From positions 1,901,788 to 1,965,787 of the forward strand of contig CAJNDS010002190.1 of NCBI GenBank assembly GCA_905221605.1: DNA of 64,000 bases. Reading direction: 5' to 3'. The stretch comes from Symbiodinium natans. Taxonomy: Eukaryota > Sar > Dinophyceae > Suessiales > Symbiodiniaceae. The translations under genes and the position numbers were made by a program. Of this stretch, positions 22,401 to 32,031 are shown piece after piece. The notes beneath the pieces were generated by a model. The model was given only the letters and a program-made list of their open reading frames with translations. It did no database searches and had not been told where the DNA came from. Numbering within the stretch: the first letter of the stretch is position 1; each line of letters opens with the position of its first letter.

Positions 22401-25400
22401 AGCACCTGGCGCGCCAAGGGCAAGGTCTGCGTTGCGGGGCTGGGCCTCTTCGAACTCAGAGCGGCCGGAATCACGCATGTTGAGGCTTTTGGGGGAGACT
22501 TCGTGGGGGTTTTAGGGTTTGGGGGTTTGAGTTTAGGGTTTAGGGTTTAGGGATTAGGGTTTAGGGTTTAGGGTTTAGTGTTTAGGGTTTAGGGTTTAGG
22601 GTTTAGGGTTTGAGGTTTGAGGTTTAGGGTTGAGGGTTGAGGGTTGAGGGTTCAGGAGGTCCACGCCTCGAGCTCATATTTCAGAGCCGAGATCTGCTGG
22701 TCGCGCCTGCGAAGCGCAAGGCGGCGGGTTTCAGGGACTGGCTGGGGGTTTTGGGTTTAGGGTTTAGGGTTTAGAGTTTAGGGTTTAGGGTTTAGGGTTT
22801 AGGGTTTAGGGTTTAGGGTGTAGAGCTTTTTACCTACTATCTGCTTAAGAACCCCAAAAAATGAAAACTAATAATCCCTATGTTGCCCTTATAAGGAAGA
22901 GTCTTTGTGTTTTTTGGGGGGGTTCTTTAAGCAATTCGTAGTTACGGCTTGCGCATTCGGAGGGCTTCGTGTCTATGGGGTAGCTTTGAATTCTAACGGG
23001 CTAGAGCCTCATTTTAGTTTACGACTCTTGGGGGCACCTTATTGTGGTCCTATTGTTGGGGGATCCTACTATTTGGGGGTCCAGATTAGGGGGTCCCTGA
23101 TGATCGTAAACCCCTTTATGAGTCTACTGGAGACCCACGAACCTTCCATGGCTCCAGAAACTAGAGCCACTTTGGGATTCAGGAGGGAGGATCCCAAGGG
23201 GTGAACCGTGTCCACACCGCCAGAACACCCAAAACCCCAAAACCCTGTTTCGGACTTAGAGTGCGGGCTTGGGGTTTGGTAGGGTTATGGCTTTACAACC
23301 GAGTTTAAGACTTGGGGTGTGGGCTTGCGGGTTAGTAGGTTTAGGAACTTGAGATTTGGGCTGGGCTTAGGTTTTCGGGCTGTTGAATTCCAGCAACCAT
23401 TGCGCCTTGCTACAGGTACCTGAACCGTCACCGTTCACGTCGGAAAACACATCAAGGAGCCCTACACACCAGGGCTTCCTTCAATGCACCTTGGCCCAAG
23501 CACTCGAAGAGCCCCTCAAAACCCTCGAAACCGAAAAGACCTCCCGGAAGCCTCTGACCTGTCAAGCTATCAGGGGTGTGGGTGCCCAGGAAGTTCCAAG
23601 ACTCCAAGACCTCCTTCTAGACAGCATGGACAGCCCTACAAAGGCAGGGATTAGAAAACTCGGGGTCGCTGGAGTGCGCTGGGGCCGCCACGACGCGATT
23701 TGCTTCTCCTTCTCGCTCTCCGCCTCAGCTGCCCAAGGACGCGCGCAAGGCTGCTAAGAAATTGCCACCTGCGAGCCTCACAGAAAGTGGAAAAGCACAC
23801 TCTTGAACCAAAACTCCCAGTGCACAATCAACACATACGTCTTTGTATTCATAAACCTTTGGGCTTCATATAAACAAACAGAATTAAGCAAGACTGGCTC
23901 CCCAACCAGGGAGGCGACCGCCGCCAGGGCTCTAGTAATGGCATCCCCATCCCTTGCGCCTCCGCACGCCGAGACTCCAGGCACGCGCGCTGCTCCTGGC
24001 TGGGGAGTACTTGCAGGTTCATGGTCTTATAGCCCGTTTAGGGTTTAGGGTTTAGGGTTTAGGGTTTAGGGTTTAGGGTTTAGGGTTTAGGGTCTAGGGT
24101 CTAGGGTTTGGTTATAACTGTACTTCTAACCCACTTATAAGCCCCTTAACTGGTTTAACATGACTATAACTGGGTCATAGTTCTAAGTACAGTTATAGTT
24201 GGTGGGTCCTTAAGTCTTGTGGGGTTGAAAGGGGCGTATGTAGCCTAAGGTTCCCTACTACTCCCCACTCCTAAGGGGCCCCTCAGCTTCCTTAAGGTTC
24301 CTGAGGTACCTTATGAACCGCCCCCCCTTAAGAACCCCATAAAGGAGGCCTCCACCCTCTTTTGAGGCCATGCTCCAAGGGGCCCTTCGCAGCCCTAAAC
24401 CCGAGATCCTAAACCCGAACACCCTAGACCAAGGCCAGATGCCCAATTTTCGCTTAAACCTCTGGGGCCTGCCCCTCCAAGCTCCTAGTTCCCAGCCGCT
24501 CGAAACTTGGCCAAAAAACTCCCGGAAAAGTAGATATGAAATCAAAAAACTCTCCCTCAAAACGTACCCCCAAAACTGTCATTCAAACTTTCGTTCAACA
24601 CTTCGTTCAAAACGGTATTTCAAAACGCTCTTGGGACCAAAACCCTATACAATTTCTATAAACCCTAAGTAAACCCTCTAGCCCCTAAACCCTAGACCCG
24701 AAACCCTAAACCCTAGACCCTAAACCCTAAACCCTAAACCCTAAACTGGATCCTCGGGGAGCTGAGAGGTTGCCAGGGGTTTGGGGACCATGCTTCCCCT
24801 CCCAGCTCCTCGAGCGCGGCGGCGGTTTCGAGCTTCTGCGCGGCAGAACAAAGCTGGGGGGCTTCAAGGGGTCAAGGCGGGTTTAGGGTTTAGGGTTTAG
24901 GGTTTTGGGTTTAGGGTTTAGGGTTTAGGGTTTAGGGTTTAGGGTTCAAGGGGGGTTTAGGGTTTAGGTTTCGGGGGTTGGGGTTTAAGGTTTAGGGTTT
25001 AGGGTTTAGGCTTCAGGGCTTCAAGGGCTCAAGGATGTTCAAGAGTTCAAGGGCTAAGGGTATAGGGGGTTGAGGGTTTAGGGCTGGGGGCTTTCTAGGG
25101 CTTAGGCGGAGATCTTTGGGGTCAGCAAAAGGTATGTAAAAACAGTCATATTTTATATCATGACATTCTGTGCTACCACTATATCTTTATGTACATCTTC
25201 TATTCTGTTCTACTGCTATATTGCATACATATATATATATATATGATAATATTCTATCACTAAATTGAATATTAAGTTTACGTGTTCATATGGTGGTTTA
25301 CGAAAATAGGGACCCCTAAATTAAACCCCAAATAGTAGGATTCCCTTGCAATAAGGACCCCAAGAAGGTACCCCAATTTTCGGAAACCCCATAAAGTATG

Positions 25401-25737
25401 TACTTGGGCCTGAGAAGGGGTTCCCATACGGTCGCTTTAGGGCCCAGGTATATGCTTCACGAAATTGAATAATAATAATGGTAGTAATATATGTATATAT
25501 ATATATATATTATGCACACACATATATCCAGAGCCCAATACCCCTTAATTTAGAATACTCCTAAGCCCTAAACCCTAAACCCTCAACCCTAAACCCTAAA
25601 CCCTAAACCCTAAACCCTAAACCCTAACCGGGTTTAGGGCAGTAGCAAAAAAAAAACCTACAACCTAGAAATTCATACCTCTGCCTTTAATAACGCCCCC
25701 CTGCTCGGCCTTCGCCTCCTGCGTCGACTCGAAGGCC
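16500..25737 (-). CDS. Coiled-coil protein spread over micro-exons
   Basis: Exons, in transcript order: 25710-25737, 24794-24835, 23960-23995, 23692-23723, 22665-22706, 22375-22405, 21496-21519, 20310-20357, 19719-19742, 19215-19264, 18630-18651, 18382-18464, 17758-17802 and about 16500-16563. Every join is in phase, yet most exons are only 22-50 nt. The product is an unbroken Glu/Lys/Gln/Ala-rich helix: KLETAAALEELGGE, EQRACLESRRAE, RDQQISALKYELE, AELVEKLEALHSEM, QAAQKRMEYQWSAE, QEARELEELARTRQEAEG, SLDEALEKGEELEK, then LPEHLDYLDRHFRDYS. Many joins need GC donors (such as AAG|GC, GAG|GC) and one needs GA. Introns are almost wholly telomere-like repeats and TIR elements. The true 5' and 3' ends are not found. 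Such proteins are usually cytoskeletal or scaffolding; no family can be named. Confidence 0.72.
17289..17416. mobile_element. TIR-A element, 5'-truncated
   Basis: Carries the core ACTGTACTTACTTATAACC, ACTTATAAGCCCCTTAAGTG and the right terminus AAGTACCATGCACCTCCAAG. It sits in the spacer next to the 16.5-kb exon of the coiled-coil gene. Confidence 0.8.
18299..18588. repeat. Telomere-like arrays on both sides of an 83-nt exon
   Basis: CCCTAAA units fill 18,299-18,377 and TTTAGGG units fill 18,521-18,588. The exon 18382-18464 lies between them, only a few bases from the left array; its GTGTGGGG donor runs directly into repeats. Confidence 0.95.
20198..20465. repeat. Telomere-like arrays flanking a 48-nt exon
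   Basis: CCCTAAA units at 20,198-20,275 and TTTAGGG units at 20,370-20,465, with the coiled-coil exon 20310-20357 between. Another TTTAGGG block lies at 20,815-20,908. Confidence 0.95.
21784..21935. repeat. CCCTAAA/CCCCAAA array
   Basis: About twenty units alternating CCCTAAA and CCCCAAA. It lies in the intron upstream of exon 21496-21519. 20,910-21,480 otherwise holds an (AAT)n tract at about 21,426-21,455 and a pair of TIR-C-like remnants (21,152-21,340). Confidence 0.95.
22510..22830. repeat. TTTAGGG arrays around the 42-nt exon 22665-22706
   Basis: Two arrays (22,510-22,645 and 22,742-22,830) in the same orientation flank the exon. The intervening non-repeat DNA is barely longer than the exon plus its splice sites. 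Confidence 0.95.
23016..23114. mobile_element. TIR-C element
   Basis: Runs from AGTTTACGACTCTTGGGGGC to GATCGTAAACCCC with internal GGATCCTACTATTTGGGG. It is an imperfect inverted repeat related to copies at 25294, 37619 and 46473. Confidence 0.75.
24108..24212. mobile_element. TIR-A element, partial
   Basis: Contains GTACTTCTAACCCACTTATA, AGCCCCTTAACTGG and AAGTACAGTTATAGTTGG, but the outer CTTGGAGGTTCATGG termini are missing. A TIR-H remnant follows at about 24,240-24,350. Confidence 0.7.
24870..25015. repeat. TTTAGGG array with variants
   Basis: Repeated TTTAGGG with TTTTGGG and TTCAGGG interruptions. It lies in the intron upstream of exon 24794-24835. Confidence 0.93.
25294..25390. mobile_element. 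TIR-C element
   Basis: Starts GGTTTACGAAAATAGGGACC and ends TTTTCGGAAACCCC. Internal landmarks are AATAGTAGGATTCCCTTGC and ATAAGGACCCC. The ends are imperfect inverted repeats. Confidence 0.85.
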
Positions 25738-25804
25738 CTGGTGGCCTCCCAAGGGCTTTGGGCTGATTTCCGGGTTTCAAGGGTTTCAAGGGCTTCAAGG
25801 GCTT

Positions 25805-26165
25805 CAAGGGCGTTTAGGGTTTAGGGTTTAGGGTTTAGGGTTTAGGGTTTAGGGTTTAGGGTTGAAGGGTTCAAGGGTTTCAAGGGTTTCAAGGGTTTCA
25901 AGGGCTTCAAGGACTTCAAGGGCTTCAAGGGCTTCCAGGGCTTCAAAGGTTTAGGGTTTAGGGTTTAGGGTTTAGGGTTTAGGGTTTAGGACTTAGGACT
26001 TAGGGTTTAGGACTTAGGGTTTCAAGGGTTTGTCAAGGGTTTGTCAAGGGTTTGTCAAGGGTTTGTCAAGGGTTTGTCAAGGGTTTCAAGGGCTGCAAGG
26101 GTTTGAAGGGTTTCAAGGGTTTAGGGCTTAGGGTTTAGGACTTAGGGTTTAGGGTTTAGGGGTAG
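25805..26165. repeat. TTTAGGG arrays mixed with TTTCAAGGG and TTTGTCAAGGG units
   Basis: TTTAGGG blocks (25,810-25,865; 25,945-25,990; 26,120-26,160) alternate with tandem GGGTTTCAAGGGCTTCAAG and GGGTTTGTCAAG units. It is a good snapshot of local array turnover. 26,411-26,728 has overlapping open minus-strand frames I could not assign to a gene. Confidence 0.9.
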
Positions 26166-26940
26166 ATTTTGGGACCCTGTAGAAAGTAAACTCTTCATGG
26201 CCTTATAAGGACTACCTAGGGATTAGGGCCATTAAAGGTAAACGTCATCTTCAAAATCAGCCCGTGTTTAAGGTGGGTAGGGCTCGAAGGGTTTTTTATG
26301 CCTTAGAGCTTAGGGGCTTCCGGCTTCGAGCTTTTGGGTGTTGAGCTTTGGGTCTGCAAGCGCTTGTAGGGCTCAGGGGCTTCAATGCGTGGTCGACGCG
26401 AGGCATGATTTTACCTTGTTTCTGGAAGTCCGGAGAAAATGCGATACACAAAACCTGCGGCCCTTTGTTCTCCAGGGCTTTTAGGGCTTAGGGTTACCCT
26501 ATGAATTCTTGGGGCTGAAGGGTTTAGGGGTTTAGGATGTTGGGCTGGCGCGAGAGAGGCCCGTGCCTTCCGCCAAAGCCGGTTGATCCGATGCAACGCA
26601 GGGGGGCCGGGCAATTCGGCGTCGTAGGCCTTGCCAGGAGGCATCTGAAGGCGACACTTCTGGAGCTTCAGGGGCCTGAATAAGTAGAATAGGGCTGCCC
26701 ACAAAAAGCAGCGCACCCATTTCTTCATGCCGTCACGCCGGTTCGTCGCGCAAGATATCCCAGAAGGTGCTTTCAGGTCCCCGTCCCCTAGCAGGGCGGG
26801 GCTTGGGGTGTAGGGTGAACCCTAAACCCTAAACCCTAAACCCTAGACCCTAAACCCTAACGGGATTTTGAGTGTAGGGTTTAGGGGCTAGGGCTTCGTG
26901 CCACGGAAAGAACCTTCGAAGTAGCACACGGGGGAGCATC

Positions 26941-27106
26941 CACAGAGCCCAATGCCCCTTAACCAAAGAATATTCCTTCAGTTATATTAGGGATCCCTCT
27001 AAAACTTGATGGTCTACGGCTTATTTGCTTAAGAACCCCAAAGAATAAAAACAATAATCCCAATAATAAGGAATATAATTTTCAGAGGGGTCTTGGGCTC
27101 TCTGGG
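26941..27106. mobile_element. TIR-B element
   Basis: Left end CACAGAGCCCAATGCCCCTT, right end GGGGTCTTGGGCTCTCTGGG, with AAAGAATATTCCTTC and GGGATCCCTC inside. The family is defined by CAGAGAGCCCAATACCCCTT termini. Confidence 0.8.
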
Positions 27107-27142
27107 CATTTTCAGCAGCAGAGGAAGGTCCACGGCTCCGAC

Positions 27143-30100
27143 TCATTGATGGCAGGCTTCGCCGAGGCGTTCAGGGCAAGCAGCGAGGAGCCAAGGACGC
27201 TGCAGCCAAAACCTCAAGACTAGGGTTTGGGGTTTAGGGTTTAGGGTTTAGGGTTTAGGGTTTAGGGTTTAGGGTTTAGGGTTTAGGGTTTAGGGTTTAG
27301 GGTTTAGGGTTTAGGGTTTAGGGTTTAGGGTTTAGGGTTTAGGGTTTAGGGTTTCGGGAATTAGGCTGCCACATGCGTGTTTTCGGGTTGTTGTTTACGA
27401 GGGATGGGGGTCATAGGGATTCGAGTCCTGGGATGTTCGGGGTCAGCGTTATAAGGCTTGGTGGGTTTCTGACCCGAATACGGAGAAAGGAAGATATTCT
27501 AGAGAACTGCCCACATGTAGGTTTAGGCTTCAGGGTTTGGGGCTTCGGGGGCGTGGCGAGGGTCCTCACACCTACAGCCTTAGAAGCCGAAAAGCGGTAA
27601 AGCCCGATGGAAGGGCTTACCCTAAACCCCAAACCCTAAACCCTAAACCCCAAACCCTAAACCCTAAACCCTAAACCCCAAACCCTAAACCCTAAACCCC
27701 AAACTTCCACCAAGCATCCTTTGGGGCCCTCGCCGGTGTAGTCCACTGGCCCGTCACAGAGGACGTTGTCAGCCAAGGCATGGTCACCTGTGAAGGGGTT
27801 TAGGGTTTGGGGTTTGGGGTTTAGGGTTTAGGGTTTAGGGTTTAGGGGTTAGGGTTTAGGGTGCCTGTTACAGTTCCTCTCCTCTCGCACGCAGCCCTGT
27901 ATTGCCTGCGGGGTTTTCGGGCTCTAACCCTAAACCCTAAACCCTAAAACCTAAACCCTAAACCCTAAACCCTCAACCCTAAACCCTAAACCCTAAACCC
28001 CGACCGAGCGGCCCATGAAGTGCAGGATACGGAGCCGCGCGTCTTCCATGCCCAGCTGCTCCATGGAGGAATCGCTGATCTTGCAAGCAGCTTCTTGTTC
28101 AGGGTTTAGGTAAGCCCTAGGGGCTCAGGTTTAGGGTTTAGGGTTTAGGGTTTAGGGTTTAGGGTTTAGGGTTTAGGGTTTAGGGTTTAGGGTTTAGGGT
28201 TTAGGGTTTAGGGTTTAGGGGTGGATTAGAGTTTTTGTGTTCCACAAACCTAAGTAAGGCTTTCAGGGGATCAGGGTCTGGGGTTTTTCTAGGCGTCGAG
28301 AACCGGTGTCCGGCCAAGAACCTTTGCGCCTCACACCCCCCACAGCCGGAACCCACAGCAAAGTCCCAAAGCCCCGAGCACCCTGAAGCCCCAAAGCTAG
28401 CCGCGAAAACTTACATGCTTAGGGCTTGGGGCTTAGGTTTTTGGGTTCAGGGTGTAGGGTTGAGAGCTCTATGAATCATCTATAGGCTAAGGAAACTGCA
28501 AGGTCACAGCTGAGAACCACCACTACCCTAAGCGCTCGAAGCGAATCAGTCGAGCGGCAGGCTCACCACACTTCCGCACCGTGCAGCCTCCACGGTTGTA
28601 GGAAACGCCACTCCTCGGTGTGACGCGTAAGACTGGGGAGTTTAGGGTAGAAGGCCCTTCAGTGCCCGAACATGGTTAGAATTGGGTTTTAAGTGCAGTT
28701 ATAATTGGGTTGTTAAGTACCATGAACCTCCAAGTAAGACTGGGGATTTTAGGGTTCAGGGCTTTCGGGTTTCGGGTAGGGCTTGGAGTAGTAGGGATTT
28801 CGGATTTCAGGGCTTGGGGCCTTAGGGTTGAGGGCTTAGGCGTTCGGATACAAGGCTCAAAAAACTAAAGGTCTCGTGTTTATGTCACTTGGGTTGAGGG
28901 TTCAAGCTTTTCGGCTGTCCGGGGGGGTTGTCCTAGCTTCGGGCCCCGCAAAAAACAACAAGAAAACCCTACGAAACACCGAGCTTCGCCAGCAAGGTTC
29001 GCTGCTTCACCGGGCCCAGGCCAATGACCTCGCTAGCTTCTCAGTTTGAGGCTTAGGGCTTGGGGTTGCGAACTTTGGGTCAGTTTAGGGTTCATTCTGT
29101 GCTAAAAAAGAGCACGGAATTTGGGACGCATCCGGCCTGTGCATCAGGAAACAAAACAGCAAACCCAAACAGCAACATGTACAGCCCAGAGCGGGAGCCG
29201 AAGCTTGAGAGAACACCCAGAAACCGCCCCCCAAAGCCTCCGGTTTGTAGGGTTCTTAAGAGAGGGGGCTTCATGGGGGTAGGTACCTAGGGAACCTTAG
29301 GGGAGCTTAAGGAGCCTTAGGGAGTAGTGGGGAGTATTCGGGAACCTTGGGTTACATACCCCCCTTTGGGCCCCCCTCCCTTAAGAACCCCATAAATAGT
29401 TGCGGGTGCGTGGGAACCATGCAGGTTCGTAGCTGAAACCTTATAACCCGAAACCCTAACGCCGCGCAGGCCCTTGCGCCCTGGCGCTACGCCGTCGCAG
29501 CAGGCAACACACTGGGCCGCCGGCATCATTGAGGCAGATCTGCTCATTGCTGCTGCACTGGTGGTCCTCCGCATATCATGGGGTTCTTATGGGAGGGGGT
29601 TCATGGGGCGGTAGGTACCGCGAGAGCCTTAGGGAAGCTTCGGGGGCCTTAGGGAGTAGCGGGTTAGAGACCCCCCCTGAACCCCCTGAAGAGCTCTACG
29701 GACTCGAGGGAGGCGAAATCTCGATACGCCTTAAGTTGCGAGGCCGGGGTTTGGTGATGGCATCCTGGGCCACGCTGAGATCTGGGGGGTTTCCGAAACT
29801 ACTTGGAGGTTCATGGGCACTTATAACCACAGTTATAAGTCTACTTATAACCTTATTGGGTCCTTATGATAAGAGGATCCTACTACTTGGGTGACTACAT
29901 GAAGTATCCCATATGTTCGTAAGCCCCCATCTACCGCGGCTGAACCCGAAAACACCTAGACCCGACTGGAGTAGATTCCATGGGGGTTTTGCACCGCGAC
30001 TAAGCGAGTAGCTCTAACCTTTTTCTTGCCGGGGGGGGGGGGGGGAGAGAAGGGGGTTTCGGCCCGCCCCTACTTATCACTACCTTGGTACCAGTAACAA

Positions 30101-30751
30101 TATTGTAATAAGGGCACCCTTTTTGGGGTTGGTTATAAACCCAGAACCAAAAAAGGGTAACCGCTGGGCTACCAAGCTACTTATCACTACCCAGGAACCC
30201 TGAACTCAAACAATTCACACCCCAAACCCTAAACCCTAGGACCCTAAGCCTGAACCCTGAACCCTAAACCCTAAATCCTAAACCCTAAACCCTAAACCCT
30301 AAACCCTAGACCCCAAGCCCTAGACACCAAGCCCTAAACTTGCCCATCCTGGATGCCGACGCGCCAGGTCTTGAGGCCTTGGGGCCCGAGCACGTGGGCG
30401 TCCACGGTGTCCCGGAACAGGTCCTACAGGGGGTACCCAGACCCACGCAAGATGCCTAAAACACTCCATGAAGGTACACATTACCCTAAACCCTAAACCC
30501 TGAACCCTCAACCCTAAACCCCAAACCCTAAACCTTGCCAAGGGGTACTTGGGTGCAGGGCAGGGCTTGGGATATGCATGGGGCCAGACAGCAGCTTCCC
30601 TAAGTTAGGGCCGCTTCTCGGGTAACCCCAGATGTGAAAAACCACCTGAACGCCACCCAAAGCCCACAAAAAGCCCCTCGACAACCCTTAGATTCCCCAA
30701 AAGCCCCTTAAAACCCTTCAATTCCTTCACACCCACAAAATCATGAATTCC

Positions 30752-30791
<40 letters not shown>

Positions 30792-30922
30792 ACATTCGTT
30801 TTTAAAAAACTCCTTTTTGAAACCCTAAAACACGCAATGCCCAAGGACCCGACCGAACCGCCCCCGCGAGCCTGCGACCATTGGCTGCCCTTGGCCAGGA
30901 TGACCCCACCGTTGATCCTGCT
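27143..30922 (-). CDS. Cys-rich, probably secreted or extracellular protein (3' part)
   Basis: Phase-consistent exons in transcript order: 30872-30922 (INGGVILAKGSQWSQ), 30340-30423 (DLFRDTVDAHVLGPQGLKTW), 29730-29774 (RGPGCHHQTPASQLK), about 29500-29566 (DHQCSSNEQICLNDAGGPVC), 28980-29036 (SEVIGLGPVKQRTLLAKL), 28567-28613 (VAFPTTVEAARCGSV), 28005-28079 (MEQLGMEDARLRILHFMGRS), 27872-27905 (AIQGCVREERN), 27705-27787 (DHALADNVLCDGPVDYTGEG), and 27143-27199 (RPWLLAACPERLGEACHQ, then stop). The CSSNEQICLNDAGGPVCC spacing resembles an EGF-like module and CDGPVDYTGEG recalls an LDL-A turn, but neither match is complete. The junction after 29500 is the least certain. The 5' end is unknown; possible earlier exons lie near 31.3 and 31.7 kb. 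Confidence 0.68.
27218..27355. repeat. Pure TTTAGGG array
   Basis: About nineteen near-perfect TTTAGGG units, one of the longest uninterrupted arrays in the window. It lies just upstream (minus sense) of the terminal exon 27143-27199. Confidence 0.96.
28120..28222. repeat. TTTAGGG array
   Basis: About fourteen uninterrupted units in the intron upstream of exon 28005-28079. CCCTAAA arrays lie at 27,622-27,708 and 27,926-28,000. Confidence 0.95.
28650..28738. mobile_element. TIR-A element, right half
   Basis: Carries CAGTGCCCGAACATGGTTAG and ends AAGTACCATGAACCTCCAAG. It lies in the intron upstream of exon 28567-28613. Confidence 0.8.
29250..29391. mobile_element. TIR-H element
   Basis: Termini GGGTTCTTAAGAGAGGGGG and CCCTCCCTTAAGAACCC are inverted repeats. 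The inside has ACCTTAGGGGAGCTTAAGG and TAGTGGGGAGTATTC. Related copies or remnants lie at 24,240-24,350, 29,577-29,670, 36,835-36,905 and 56,446-56,582. Confidence 0.85.
30752..30787. repeat. Poly-A run of about 35 bp
   Basis: A long A homopolymer not followed by an identifiable retroposed gene. It may be a simple repeat or the tail of a degraded retrocopy. Confidence 0.85.
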
Positions 30923-31498
30923 CTTCGTATGCGGAGGGGTGTAGGGTTTTGGTGGTTGAGGGGTTTGGGGCTTAGGGGTTTAGGGTTTAGGGGTTTAGGG
31001 GTTTAGGGGTTTAGGTGTTGAGAGGTTTAGGGGTTTAGGGGCGAAGGCGTGTAGACCCTTGGGCAGGGTTGAAGAGTTGAGGGTGGGCTGAGGGTCCAGG
31101 ACTCAGGGTTTAGGGGTCCAGGGTCGAGGGTTGAGGGCTTGAAACACGAGATTCCTTGGGGCTTCAGGCTTAGGGTTCGGGTTTAGGGTTTGGGGGGCTT
31201 AGGGTTTCGGGTTCTTGTTTTGGGTTTGGGGTTTCAGGGCGAAGGCTTGAGGTTTCCGGGGTTTAGCATGCTTAGCTCACTGCTTTTTCCTTTAAGGAGC
31301 CCTTCGTCTGCGAAATCCCGGTTTGACAGCAATGCCGGTAGGAACGAGGGGGCTGACGATGCAGAGGGCATTGCGCACCACACCCTCAAAAACAGTAGGG
31401 TCTAGGGTTTAGGGTCTAGGGTTTAGGGTTTAGGGTTTAGGGTTTAGGGTTTATCTAGGTTTGGGGGTTTGGGGTCTAGGGCCATTGGGCCATGGGTT

Positions 31499-31612
31499 AC
31501 TTGGAAGCTCTCTTGACTTAGCAAGTCCACTTAGTATCCCTTAGAAACCCTCTTATAATCCCTGTAACAAACCTTACTGACCCCACTTACTGTGTCAAAA
31601 GAGCTTCCGAGT
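31499..31612. mobile_element. TIR-D element, copy 1
   Basis: Begins ACTTGGAAGCTCTCTTGACT and ends GTCAAAAGAGCTTCCGAGT, inverted termini shared with the copy at 37,205-37,311. An open minus-strand segment abuts its right end, so it may also be an intron, but both candidate upstream frames remain possible. Confidence 0.85.
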
Positions 31613-31712
31613 AGTGAAGCTGAAACTGACGGCTCCTGCTGGCCCCGTGGAGCAGCCAGTCTTCATCCGTAAAGAGCACATCTCCTTGGCAGCAAAGTCG
31701 GTGGTGGACAAC
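31613..31712 (-). CDS. Exon candidate, unassigned
   Basis: Two minus-strand frames are open and protein-like. One gives GDVLFTDEDWLLHGASRSRQ; the other gives STTDFAAKEMCSLRMKTGC. The segment ends at the TIR-D element boundary. I cannot decide between frames or assign it to the gene at 32.0-35.1 kb or the one at 27.1-30.9 kb. Confidence 0.4.
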
Positions 31713-31926
31713 TTCTCAAATCATTATGCGTGGCGTATGTTTCTAAAGTTTTGCTCCACATGTACCCATATGGCGGATTTGGGGCCAGCTCCAGTTCCCT
31801 ACAATGCTGGGACCGAAGTTGGAACGCGAGGGTTCAGGGTTACGGTTTAGAGTCTAGGGTTTAGGGATAGTAAACCGCGGCCGGTTGAGTGTCGGTTGAA
31901 CACGGCGGACTACCGTCGCACGGGAC

Positions 31927-31934
31927 ATCTCACA

Positions 31935-31972
<38 letters not shown>
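31927..31972. repeat. (CA)n microsatellite
   Basis: Perfect CA repeats with one CATA interruption. Confidence 0.95.
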
Positions 31973-31973
<1 letters not shown>

Positions 31974-32031
31974 TGTGATCCAATGGGCCCCCTAGACTGC
32001 AGTCCCTGAGACAGTGCATTGGGCACCAAAC

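Noticed and set aside
23383-23757. 124-codon plus-strand frame
   Set aside because: Overlaps, antisense, a phase-matched coiled-coil exon (23692-23723) and has no recognisable domain.
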